DNA from: Parasponia andersonii
Lineage: Eukaryota; Streptophyta; Magnoliopsida; Rosales; Cannabaceae
NCBI GenBank assembly: GCA_002914805.1
Contig: JXTB01000026.1
Location: forward strand, 1,036,129 to 1,100,128
Direction of reading: 5' to 3'
DNA: 64,000 nt
Position numbers and translations under genes: made by a program. The notes under the pieces are model-generated. The model worked only from the letters and a program-made list of their open reading frames with translations, was not told the DNA's origin and did no database searches. This document shows positions 12,301-22,140 of the stretch, piece after piece. Within the stretch, counting starts at the first letter, position 1. Each line of letters starts with the position of its first letter.

Positions 12301-14273
12301 ATGTACTTTTTTTTTTCCCTATTATAGTAGTATATCAGAGTTATGTGAATGCACGAACACTTTGTACCAGCATTCTGTTCTGGCATTCCTTATGGTACGT
12401 AAATGATGGTTGTCTATTCAATTACCCACTAACAAGAAATACGAAAGCATTAGCCGGAGTATCATTTGAGAGAGGTAGCCAGTGAAAAGGAGAAACTATA
12501 TAAAGGGAAGGTTTATAGAGGAGATATGAAACTTTTCTAAGGTCTCTAGTGGTGCAACAGGCCTCAAAACTATCTCCCTATTTCATTCTTTTTATGTCTT
12601 TGTCTCTCTAACAAAATTTGTTGTAAAGAGGGGATATATGTTGGAGTTTGTTACTTGATGCTCCCACTTTCGTTGGTCACAATAATCCATCTCAGCCCTG
12701 GTGGACCACATTCTTTATATTTCGCTTGGTGTCATTGCTACTTGTGTCTGCCCAGGAGCTTTTATCGGACTTGTGGGTCCTATATATGTATAGAGGGTCT
12801 ACCATAGGTGGGCTTCTGTGGCCCACTAAGATAATCAAGTACACACTCTTTTTTTAATAGAACAGCTAACAGATAATTATTGGATTCTTATGTAATGTAT
12901 CTGCATAGCTCCGTAGTACAACAATTTGGAACATGATTTACTAAAACAACTAAACCTTTGTTTTTTAGTTGCAAATGATTTTGTATTTTGTTTAATGTGA
13001 ACATAACCTTTTTAAGCTTCCTCATTATATTGCCTTTTAATGTGATCTACCATCTCAAGGTTCTCATTGTAGTGATCTTCAATTTTCAATTCATACTATA
13101 AATCCTCAAAGAAAATGAGAAGGAAATATGAGTGACTATTTTTGAATTTATGATGGTTACATTTTGTATAAACTACTGTTGTTTACATCAACAGGTGGAA
13201 TAATAGGGCTTGGAGAGGCAGAGGAGGATCGAGTGGGTTTATTGCATACTTTGGCAACACTACCCACTCATCCGGAGAGTGTTCCCATCAATGCATTACT
13301 TGCAGTGAAAGGAACGCCTCTTCAAGATCAAAAGGTAAACACAGTACAGCTCAGCATTAAGGTGTTGCTGCTTTTTGCAAATTAATGTGAGTGCATGTAA
13401 AAAGTCTTGGTATGGTTGTCGCTAGAGGTTTTTATTTGTTTACTATATCGTGGAATCGTTTTTTCAACTGATAACTATTAATTGATCGTACTTTGTTTAG
13501 TTTTGTTTCATTTTTAGATGATGTCTTATCATCTTATCTTGATGTAACCTTTGTTTTGCAATAAAATTTCTTTTGTTTCCTATTAAAAAAACTGTTAATT
13601 GATCGTACTTATTGATCACCTAAGAGAGTGACATTATGGGCATATTAACTAATCCATAATGGATAGGAAAAGGAATGAGAAAAAGGAACGGTTTTTCCTT
13701 TTAATGTGTTTACATATCAGTTAATTACACATAAAAGGGAATCCTAGCTTTTTCCCGCTCATCGTTTCTTATTCGTATCTATTCCCTTTCCATTCATTCA
13801 CTTTACGGTAAACGTGGGCCTATAAGTGTTTTTTTTTTTTTTTTTTGGCTATAATACCCCAATGAGTTGGAAGTTTGTTTAATTTTCAATTGTAAGACCA
13901 TATTGATGTTGTCTTTGCTAGATTGTGGTGGCTTAACAGAATTCATTTGTTTTCATATATCTAGCCTGTTGAAATATGGGAGATGATTCGGATGATTGCC
14001 ACAGCTCGTATTATCATGCCGAAAGCAATGGTGAGGCTGTCAGCTGGTAGAGTTCGGTTCTCCATGCCTGAGCAGGCTTTATGTTTTCTTTCTGGGGCTA
14101 ATTCTATTTTCACGGGTGAGAAGTTGTTGACTACCCCTAACAATGATTTCGATGCTGATCAACTGATGTTCAAGGTACTGGGACTGATTCCAAAATCTCC
14201 CAGTTTCTCAGATGAATTATCAACAGTTAACGAGTTAGAAGCTTGTCAGGAAGCTGTTTCTAGTTCGGCTTGA
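6342..14273 (+). CDS. BIO2: Biotin synthase, mitochondrial (six exons, 379 aa)
   Basis: Last step of biotin synthesis: this radical-SAM enzyme inserts sulfur into dethiobiotin, in plants in the mitochondrion. Exons are 6342-6539, 6926-7105, 9040-9146, 11465-11670, 13195-13334 and 13965-14273. All introns are GT-AG and the phases join exactly to 380 codons with stop; the Arabidopsis protein is about 378 aa. Residues 1-30 are Arg/Ser-rich without acidic residues, fitting a mitochondrial presequence. The [4Fe-4S]/SAM triad CSEDCSYC has Cys92, Cys96 and Cys99. Other family blocks are FCMGAAWR (Cys136), [16 protein letters not shown] (191-198), [19 protein letters not shown] and MVRLSAGR. The start is the first ATG after a pyrimidine-rich leader and opens the presequence. 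Intron 3 carries a solo-LTR-like insertion. The gene appears intact. Confidence 0.97.
8317..8530. mobile_element. MITE-like inverted-repeat element in BIO2 intron 2
   Basis: The left arm (TTCGTAATGGATTGGAAAGG) and right arm (CCTATTCCCTTTC then ATTATGGATTAAT) are inverted relative to each other. A related pair lies at 13637-13822 in intron 5, which suggests one family of small non-autonomous elements. The target duplication is not clear. Confidence 0.4.
8821..8880. repeat. Perfect 30-bp tandem duplication
   Basis: The 30-bp unit that starts CAGTTATTTTTAGTTAGAAG occurs twice with no mismatch, at 8821-8850 and 8851-8880, inside BIO2 intron 2. Confidence 0.95.
9491..9946 (-). mobile_element. Solo-LTR-like element in BIO2 intron 3
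   Basis: On the - strand it runs from TGATGTAGAC to CCTACATCA, the TG...CA ends of an LTR. It contains a TATA-like ATAAATAGGC about 170 bp in, followed by a T-rich stretch and a pyrimidine-rich tail. A related copy lies at 14682-15011. No internal retrotransposon coding is nearby and I see no convincing 5-bp target duplication, so it could also be a TRIM or another small element. Confidence 0.45.
13637..13822. mobile_element. MITE-like inverted-repeat element in BIO2 intron 5
   Basis: AATCCATAATGGATAGGAAA at the left and ATTCGTATCTATTCCCTTTCC at the right are inverted counterparts. The arms resemble those of the element in intron 2 (8317-8530). The terminal GGGC/GCCC bases and the size suit a small DNA-transposon derivative. 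Confidence 0.4.
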
Positions 14274-14681
14274 ATTTATTGGTTCAAACAGAATGTAGGA
14301 CCATAGCTTTAGTCCGTAGTCTGTTATTGAATCTCTGCTGTATCACAGATTTGAGGGATTGAAAATGGACTTTCGGCAGTCGTGGCCATAATTCAGTTTA
14401 AAATGTAACAAAAGGGGAGTGTATGCAGTGTGCTTCTTTTGCTTCAATTTATCTGTGTTATTAATGCTCCGGGGGATAAATCGATAGATAAGGAATAATG
14501 GACTACAATGGAAATGAGGTTACGGATATACATAACGAAATTACGTATCAGACTCTTTAACCGAACTTACCTCTTTCTTATGCATGAGATAATATGTATC
14601 TCGACGTGTAAGTCCCACAATTTTGGATACAATGTTTCTTATATATTAACTGCAGAAATCACGTAATTCACACTACGTGGT

Positions 14682-15011
14682 TGATGTAGGATAATACGAT
14701 AAAAGAAAGAGAATTGGCAGGAAAGTTAGAGGTGAAGAGAATCAAGGCAGAAAGTGAATTGGTGGAATATCGATAAAGAATCAGGATAAAAAAACAAATA
14801 GAAAAGATAACCAAAGGATAGAAATTCTGAAAAGCAATTATATAATTAAGTCTATTTATAGATAGACAATTTATTACAATTAAAAAAATAAATGAAAACA
14901 GGAAATATAAAATTAGTTATTCAAAATTAAAATAATTTAACAATTAAAATCAAACATAATTAATTACAATAATTACAACTTCTTGATACATTCTGTTACT
15001 TGTCTGCATCA
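14682..15011 (-). mobile_element. Solo-LTR-like element downstream of BIO2
   Basis: Related to 9491-9946: it shares TGATGTAGGATAA at one end, CTGCATCA at the other, and the TATAAATAGACTTAATTATA block (- strand). It is shorter through internal deletions. It begins about 400 bp after the BIO2 stop codon. Confidence 0.45.
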
Positions 15012-16579
15012 ATGATTACTTTGGAATTAACAAAATAACATTACAATTAGTTGAGATATTTGTTTTTTCTAGATTTGTCTGTTAAAAAACAAAGTCTAAT
15101 TGGATTGAGTCATGTACCATTATCAGCAGCCTAATTTGATAAGGGCCGACAGTCTATCATGCATAAACAAAAGAATTAGGGCACTCTTCATATTGCTTTT
15201 GTAACTCCAAGCTTTCGACAGCTGTTGAGAAAATCCTCTCTTTCTTTCTCTCTTTCTCACTTTCTCCGTCACTTTCGCTCTCGCCTTCCTCCTATGGCAG
15301 AGGGGGAGTATGGTTTCTTCTATTTTCCTTTTATCATCTTTGTTTGTTTCTTCAATATTCCCTCTATTTGTGAAGGTGGGTATCCTCTTATATCTATATC
15401 TAGATTTATAGAGTTCTCAGTATATCTAGATCTACTTAGATTTAGATCTTTGGTATTCTTAATTTACTCATATCTAAATTTACGGTAGTTTTGGTTTTTT
15501 TAAGTATTTTTTTTGTTTTACTGGTGTGATTATCTTTCAAATTTATATCATTTGTGATATAGATTTGGAAAATCTATATCTATTACTATCGTGTGATCTG
15601 TAAAGTCTACTACTATAGCAGATTGGATTTTAAGAAAGATTTTCTAGTAAATCAATCAAGAGTGTTAATAACAATTGAAATAGCCTCTCTAATATATTGT
15701 TCATAGAGTTTTCCTTTAAAAATTTGATAGGGATTGCCTTCGCTTCGAAATCTTTGAAGGTTTTTTGTATCTTTAAGATTATGAATCAATTTTCTACTTC
15801 TCTTTGTAAGAGACTATATATAATTTGATTTGTTATTGTAATCTTTGATTGAGTTTAATAAAATTGAGACTTTAAAAAGAAAAGGGAGGGGATTTAATAA
15901 TAGTAATGTTTTATACTCATTACACCATTTGGTTCATGAATTTTCAACTTATATTGCAATAACTCTTGAATTATGCAAATATAATACCAGTGGCCCATTT
16001 ATTACAAACTTTTAGTTTTCTAACTAAAAACAGTCATAGATAAGCGTATAATTGGTTATTATTTATTTCTATAAGTCAAAATCTTGTTCTCAGCCATAGC
16101 TATCAAATTGTATATTTTGCATATGACTCATTTCTGTTAAAATTTAACAGCTTATAAAAAAAGTCATTGTTACAATAATTGCATAAGTCTTCACAATACA
16201 CTATGAGTTCAAAATTCAGATGCTCTTTTTGCAATTACTAAATTAAGTGTTTTATGATAACTTATTTTTATAAAATATTTAACAGTTTATGATAAAAATG
16301 TCATTGTTATAATATGTACATAATTCATGAACTATTATTGTGTAAATTAGAAATTCGGGGGGGAGGAAGGGGGCAAAGTAGTACAATAAGAATAATTTAG
16401 GCTCTATTACTGTTATTAAATATAAAAAAAATAGTTTAGAAAAAAATATGCAATAAATAGACATTCGGTAGTCAGTAGATTTTAAACTATGTTGCGTACT
16501 TTATTATTTTAAGTAGAATTTGAGAAATAAGATAAAAAAAATTACTTTTATAAAGTTCATTATGCTTCAATCACACAAA
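15012..16579. other. Gene-free stretch with transposon-like debris
   Basis: No coding region is supported. Positions 15180-15880 look transcript-derived on the + strand: a CT-rich leader-like start, a T-rich body, and an end reading GAGTTTAATAAAATTGAGAC then an A-rich tail. This would suit a short LINE-type or retroposed insertion, but I see no reverse-transcriptase coding. Positions 15920-16350 hold inverted AT-rich words (TTCATGAATTTTCAA and TTCATGAACTATTATTG). Confidence 0.35.
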
Positions 16580-17570
16580 TTTACTAAAATATGATTCCCC
16601 CACTAGGTGTTTCTCATAAACTTGGAGAAGTTTGCAAGCTTAAAAAAGTTTCATATGGTCACAAACAAGCACCTCGTGCTTGGTTTGGGAAGTTCTCTAT
16701 TGTGATTATTTTTATCGATTTTCGCTTTAGTCATTATGATTCAACTCTTTTTCAAAGTATACACTTGTTGATCGTATTCTTCTTCTTTTTTCTTTTTTTT
16801 AATATGTTGATGATGTGATTATTACTAGTGATGATATGAATGGTATTGCAATATTGAAGTCAGAATTAGCTTCTCAATTTGAAATGAATTACCTCTTTCT
16901 ACCTGACCTTTTGGGTATTAAACTGGCTTTCTCTACAAAGAGTTTCTTCTTTCACGGTTTAAGTATGTTGCTAACATCCTTGAGCGTGCTCACTTTACTA
17001 ATGCTAGAATTGTTGATACTCCCTTTGAGCTTAATATATGATTCACTCCTTCTGATGGTGAACTCCTTATCCTACTAACTATTGTTGGTAGTTTGGTATA
17101 TCTCACTATTACACAACTAGATAATGTATATACATTGTTCATATTGTCAGTCAGTTTGTTATTTCTCTTACTACTATTCATTGGACTACTGTTCATATTG
17201 TCAGTCAGTTTGTTATTTCTCTAACTACTGTTCATTGGGTTGTTGTTCATATTGTCGGTCAATTTGTTATTTCTCTAAATACTACTTATTGGGCTACTGC
17301 TCTTCAACATTTGCGATATCTTAAGGGTACTCTCTTTCAAAGTCTTTTACTTCTATCGACCTCATCTTTAGAGCTCCGAGCATAATCAAATGTTGATTGG
17401 GCAATGATCACATAGATTGCAAATCGATCCATAATTTTTGTATATTTTTTAATGATTCTCTAATTTTTTAGAATAGTAAGAAGTAAACTATTATTTCTAG
17501 GTCTTTCACAAAAGCTGATCGTGTTATGGCATCAACTACTACTGAGATAATTAGGAATGGTTAAAACTAA
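16580..17570 (+). pseudogene. Ty1/copia reverse transcriptase-RNase H relic
   Basis: Broken frames on the + strand carry copia landmarks in order. They are PPLGVSHKLGEVCKLKKVSYG-KQAPRAW (16590-16700), YVDDVIITSDD (about 16803-16835), the F-M-LG-K block (16880-16960), a hydrophobic stretch ending in RYLKGT near 17320, and the RNase H words KKQTIISRS and TKADRVMASTTTEI (17485-17550). Several frameshifts and stops separate them, and no LTRs can be assigned. An internal 54-bp tandem triplication (17137-17298) lies just before the RYLKGT block. It is non-functional. Confidence 0.75.
17137..17298. repeat. 54-bp tandem repeat, three copies, inside the copia relic
   Basis: GTTCATATTGTCAGTCAGTT starts units at 17137, 17191 and 17245. 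The period of 54 bp equals 18 codons, so each copy preserves the reading frame. Confidence 0.85.
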
Positions 17571-20500
17571 AAAATGCTGATAAAAATATAAATACCAAAC
17601 AGAAAATAATGCGAAGTATCAATTAAATGTCAACCAGTGGTGGGTTTAAGTTGGGATTATTGAATCCTCCTCAGTTGCAAATTTGGGTACAATTGCTGCA
17701 GCAACGCTTATGGCAAAATCACTCCAGTAAACCGAAAATTCAATCAGCATATAATAATCTTCTGAATTTATTATGTTGTAAGCTCTTCAAACCAGATTTA
17801 TATATTCCTATACTATCCTAGCTCTCAAAACACCATTTATAGCATCAATTTTCATTGGGTTATACATGGCAACAATATATTCCTATATCATTACTAATTC
17901 AAAGATTTACCAAGGAGATGATTAAAATATGCATCATTCAAGCTAGATCCAATTAAGATTAATCGTTCTAGCTTTAATCCTAATTTATTTATCCTAAATA
18001 TTGGTGGCTAAGCAATAATAGGAATTAGTAACTAAGCTCACTTGAATGAATTAGAGAAAATTTCCATAAACATCAAAACAATACTTAACCAGTCATTACA
18101 ACCTTAGATTCATCATAATCCCAACTAAGAAAAACTTACCTCATGTTCTGGGGCTCAAAAATCATCAGCCCAAAATATATCATAGATTATAGAAAATCCA
18201 AGAAAAGAAAAGAAATTAAATACAAAGAAGATTAAAAAGTTAAGAAAAAGTCTAGCTGGTTAATGGTAACTGGAGCTTCCTGCTGCTAGTACTCCCTCTC
18301 CTTCACTCTTTCTTCTCTGTACTATCCTCTTCTCTTTCTTTCATTTTCTGTATTTTGCTCTCTGCTCAGCCGCCACTACCTTCTTCCTATAGTACACTTT
18401 CCTTTTATATTAGAGTAGGTAATGTACCATAACACACGTGTCAGCCAAATATAGAGTAAGGGCCACTTTTACTTCATTTTCCCTTACCTAATATTTAATA
18501 TTAGCTGTCAGTACCAGCTGTGCTTAAAAGATGCCAGCTAGAAAAAGAATTCTGCTGTTTAGTATTACTCCGGCGCGTTGCTGCAGCAAAGTTATTCTCA
18601 GCCTTGACTTAAGTTCAGACTTCTTTCAAAGATGCTACCATTTAAATTCATCAAAACTCAAGTCCTAAATTAGCATTTCTACTAGAAATCAACAGAAATA
18701 AAATAGCTATTGACTGTATTAGATTTTGAACATCAGAAATACCACAGACCAAAATAAAATAAAAAAAAGTACCTAAACTAGACAATTTAATCCTTTAAAA
18801 CAACTATCCTAAGACTCAAAAACATATCAAATAACTCTATTTTTATAGAGTTATCATAATACCACTTTGCCACATGTTTTTTCTCCCGTGCAGATTGCGG
18901 ATTTGTTTATAAAGTGGCATCCACTTCTGCATTTTAGTTTTTAAGTTGGCAAACTCTTGATACTTCTTGCACCGGCATCTTGAGTTTTGGCAAGGCTGTT
19001 AATTAATTATACTTAGGTTTATTGGTATTTATGTAGTATAAGGGTATAATAATATTTTATCTTCTTTGCTTGTAGGCTATTTATACTCTTTTGTCGTATA
19101 TGATTTATCATTCTGAAAATTGCAATAAGAAGCCCTAGTCTCCTATTCTTTCTCCTTTATTGGCTATTTAATTACATTGATTAATTTCACAAATGGGACA
19201 AAAACATAATTCAATATGACATTAGTGCAAAGTGAGTGATCTACTACATACACAAACAAACACGCAAGAGTTGTTTTATTGATCCTTTAGAACTAGGGGT
19301 GAGCACAATGTGGGATGGCCGATATAATATCCAAATTCTTAATCAACCTACAAAGTACGATAGAAGAAAATCTTAACTATTGCAGTTAAAAAAAAAATCT
19401 ATTAATCGCACTAAACCACACTACATTATGCAGTTTAGTGTGGTGTAGTTTATACAGTTTAGGCCTTTGATATGAGTCTCAATAAAATTGAGCCAAGTTA
19501 AAAAAATAATCTTTAAAAAACTATTACTACTAAAACAAAATCATTTAAAAATTAATACAAATCTAAAATATTTAAGAAAGTTACATATTCACATATTTAT
19601 ACTTGTCTAAGCAACATCTTATTAAGACACAAAATTACAACCTGATCAAAATGTAGTAAAGTACAAATATCTAAAGTTCAAAAATTTAAACATCCTTTCG
19701 AACAACAAATAACAAAGTTGAAACTTAAATTATTAGTAAGTTTTCATTTGTTTGACTTTCTCCAAAACTCTTCAAGTTTCATTCATATCTTATTCCAAGA
19801 AAATTTAGTTTTTAGATTTTAATATATTATATATATGAATTTATGTGTATATATATATATATTAAATTGAATGTACATGTATATACGGTGCGGTGCGATT
19901 TATTGCGGAAATAGAAATCTTATTCCGTATTTCATATCACACTGCGGCAATAAAAAAAAAACTGTACCACAAACCACACCACGAAAAAAATAACCACACC
20001 ATTACTTAGAACCTTAGAGTCACACACTGACATAAAAAATTAAAAAAAAAAAAAAAAAAAAAAAAAGCACTCACATAAACAGAAGAAGAAAAATGCATGG
20101 ACATGACACAAGAAAATGAAAATCCAATATAGACGTGGAATTTTCGTCCCTCAGTCTTCATATATATCATCATGCTTGTTGCATGTACGAAGCTAGCGAG
20201 ACTCATTTCTGAAAATGCAACTACATTAAGTCATAAGAAGATGTCGCTACTCCAGACTGTATTATGTAATGGACGCCCAAAGAAACTGCAACGCTTTCAC
20301 GTATTTCTCTCCCCTATACCAATCGGTAACGCATATTACCCAAAATTTTTAACCATCTTTTTGAGAATTTATCATTAAAAGTATTTTATTTATATACCCC
20401 CTAGAATTAAGTTTGAATTTAGAAAATGTCAGTAAACGTCCAAGTCTTGGCTAGTTTTCCACTCGTTGGCATAATAATTCATTTTAGTTTTCACTAATCC

Positions 20501-20926
20501 ATGCGTGGAGATTAAATAAATTCTTAAATTCAAAGATTTTTCCTTGCTGAAAGATAATACTCATCTGAAGGGATAATTTGATATTTAATAACCACAGTTT
20601 TAGTTTAAAAAAATTATAATCTAATTAGCAAAAAAAAATAAATGATAAAAAAGAAAGAGCCCGATCCCTATATTATATTATTTTTCATTTTTTTTGAAAA
20701 AAAAATATTATTCTGCATTTCAAGATTTTGTAGAAGATCTGTTTCTCTTTCTATTTTCGTTTCCTTTTTCTATTTTTGTTCATGTATGTCATCTTTTTGT
20801 TTTTCTATTTTTGGTTATATCTTCAAAATGAAGAAGCAAGTGTTTCACCCTCTCCTTGTTGAATTTATACTAGAGGTGTAACATATTCACGGAAGTCAAC
20901 TTGTCCAATGATTGCTTTGGTTTATA
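17571..20926. other. Gene-free stretch
   Basis: No gene can be supported. Positions 18240-18420 are pyrimidine-rich and LTR-leader-like on the - strand, without matching coding. Positions 19295-20015 look like a non-autonomous DNA element: GGGGTGAGCACAATGTGGG at the left, and GTGCGGTGCGATTTATTGCGG with CCACAAACCACACCACG at the right. A 25-bp poly(A) run lies at 20042-20066. Confidence 0.45.
19295..20015. mobile_element. Possible non-autonomous DNA transposon
   Basis: It contains repeated GCGGTGCG/CGCAC and CACACCA/TGGTGTG words on both sides of an AT-rich core, in the style of dispersed hAT-like repeats. The ends are uncertain and no target duplication was found. Confidence 0.25.
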
Positions 20927-20931
20927 GTTAC

Positions 20932-21800
20932 TGTTGGAGCGGTTTCTTACCAGCAGCCGTCCACGTGTCTCTGAACTGTTGGAGCGGTTTCTTACCAGCA
21001 GCCGTCCACGTGTCTCTGAACTGCTGATTCTGTATTCTCTAACTGTTCACGCGTCTTCGTTATCCCAAAGTATTCTGAACTCCAAGCAGGGTCGGAGAGG
21101 CGGGGGTGGCTACCTGCAAAGACTCTCCGATGCTTAAGTCAGTGGTCTGTCTTTGATTTTTGGGTAGCAAGGAATTAGTTCTGTATGAATATGTATTTCT
21201 TTCTTACTCATAAGCTTTTTAATACACTTCTTTTTGTAAGCGTACATGCCCCTCTTCGGGAACGCATGGCTCATATATATACATAATCCTGAGATTGTGA
21301 CCCATACGGATCTCAATCTCAGGACTGAGTACCTTTCCCCTCAAAGCTTTTCTCAGAGGTCACGGGCCGAGATTACCGTGATCTTCTCTGCATCGTTATA
21401 GCTTGGTTTCCGCCGCCTTCTATAGATTGAATCTGTCAGGAGTGAGATTTGGGCAAATCGCCGTTCTGTCAGGGCGGCTTGCTCCTTGCGCCCATCTATC
21501 CCAGATTGCATTAAATGCTCTGTCTGGGTCTGGAGTTGTGAGCTGTTCTCCATTGTATTCTGGTGAAAGACCCATGGGACTTCCGACCCCTCAGCTGTCG
21601 AGGTAAGGGTCAGACTGGACCGGGCCTGTGACGGGCTCGACCCTAATCTTGGGAAGCCCAATAGCCGATGTGGTATCACGTGTGACCCGCGTGGCCTTTA
21701 GCTAATCACTCTCGACAGCTGTCGGATGGTGGGCCCCGTTTGTGACCCGTTATGCTACTTAATCGTCTACGTGGTGTATGACTTGGGAACGGATCCTACA
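20932..21800 (-). repeat. 3' LTR of the Tat-type element
   Basis: It runs TGTTGGAGCGG to GGATCCTACA on the + strand. Its first 45 bp are duplicated in tandem (20932-20976 and 20977-21021); the partner LTR has a single copy. The short frames inside it are non-coding. Confidence 0.93.
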
Positions 21801-21816
21801 ACTGCCCCCATTTCCC
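21801..21816 (-). promoter_or_regulatory. Polypurine tract of the Tat-type element
   Basis: On the - strand the bases next to the 3' LTR read GGGAAATGGGGGCAGT, a purine-rich primer site for second-strand synthesis. Confidence 0.75.
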
Positions 21817-22012
21817 TATTTGATGGATTCACATCCGTCAAGTGGGGAAATCGTTTATCCATTCTTCCAATCTGGGGGATGCACGTGGCTCCCTCCCTGC
21901 CGACGTGGAGGCACGCCATCCCATGTCACGAAATCTGTTTGAATTTTGAAGTCTGACTGTTCGGTATCCTTTGCTCTTCCTTTTTCCAGAAAAACTCTTC
22001 GGCTCCCTCTCT

Positions 22013-22020
22013 ATAAAAAC
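22013..22020 (+). promoter_or_regulatory. TATA box of the antisense gene
   Basis: TATAAAAA lies 128 bp before the ATG at 22141 and about 210 bp inside the element from the 3' LTR edge. Pyrimidine-rich DNA and CATTCTAGCCTCATAAAATT follow, as in a plant 5' leader. Confidence 0.6.
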
Positions 22021-22140
22021 CGCAATTTCGTTCATTTGCTACTTTACCAAAACTTTCTATCATTCTAGCCTCATAAAATTCTAGGGTTTCTGATTTCCTC
22101 CCTTCTAGAGACTTTTACTCTTTCACTCGTATTCAGAACG

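Noticed and set aside
12030-12386. 118-codon frame on the - strand
   Set aside because: It lies inside BIO2 intron 4, has no recognisable domain, and overlaps other chance frames on the + strand.
21134-21316. 60-codon frame found twice (also 32825-33007)
   Set aside because: It lies within the two LTRs of the Tat-type element, so its conservation only reflects LTR identity.
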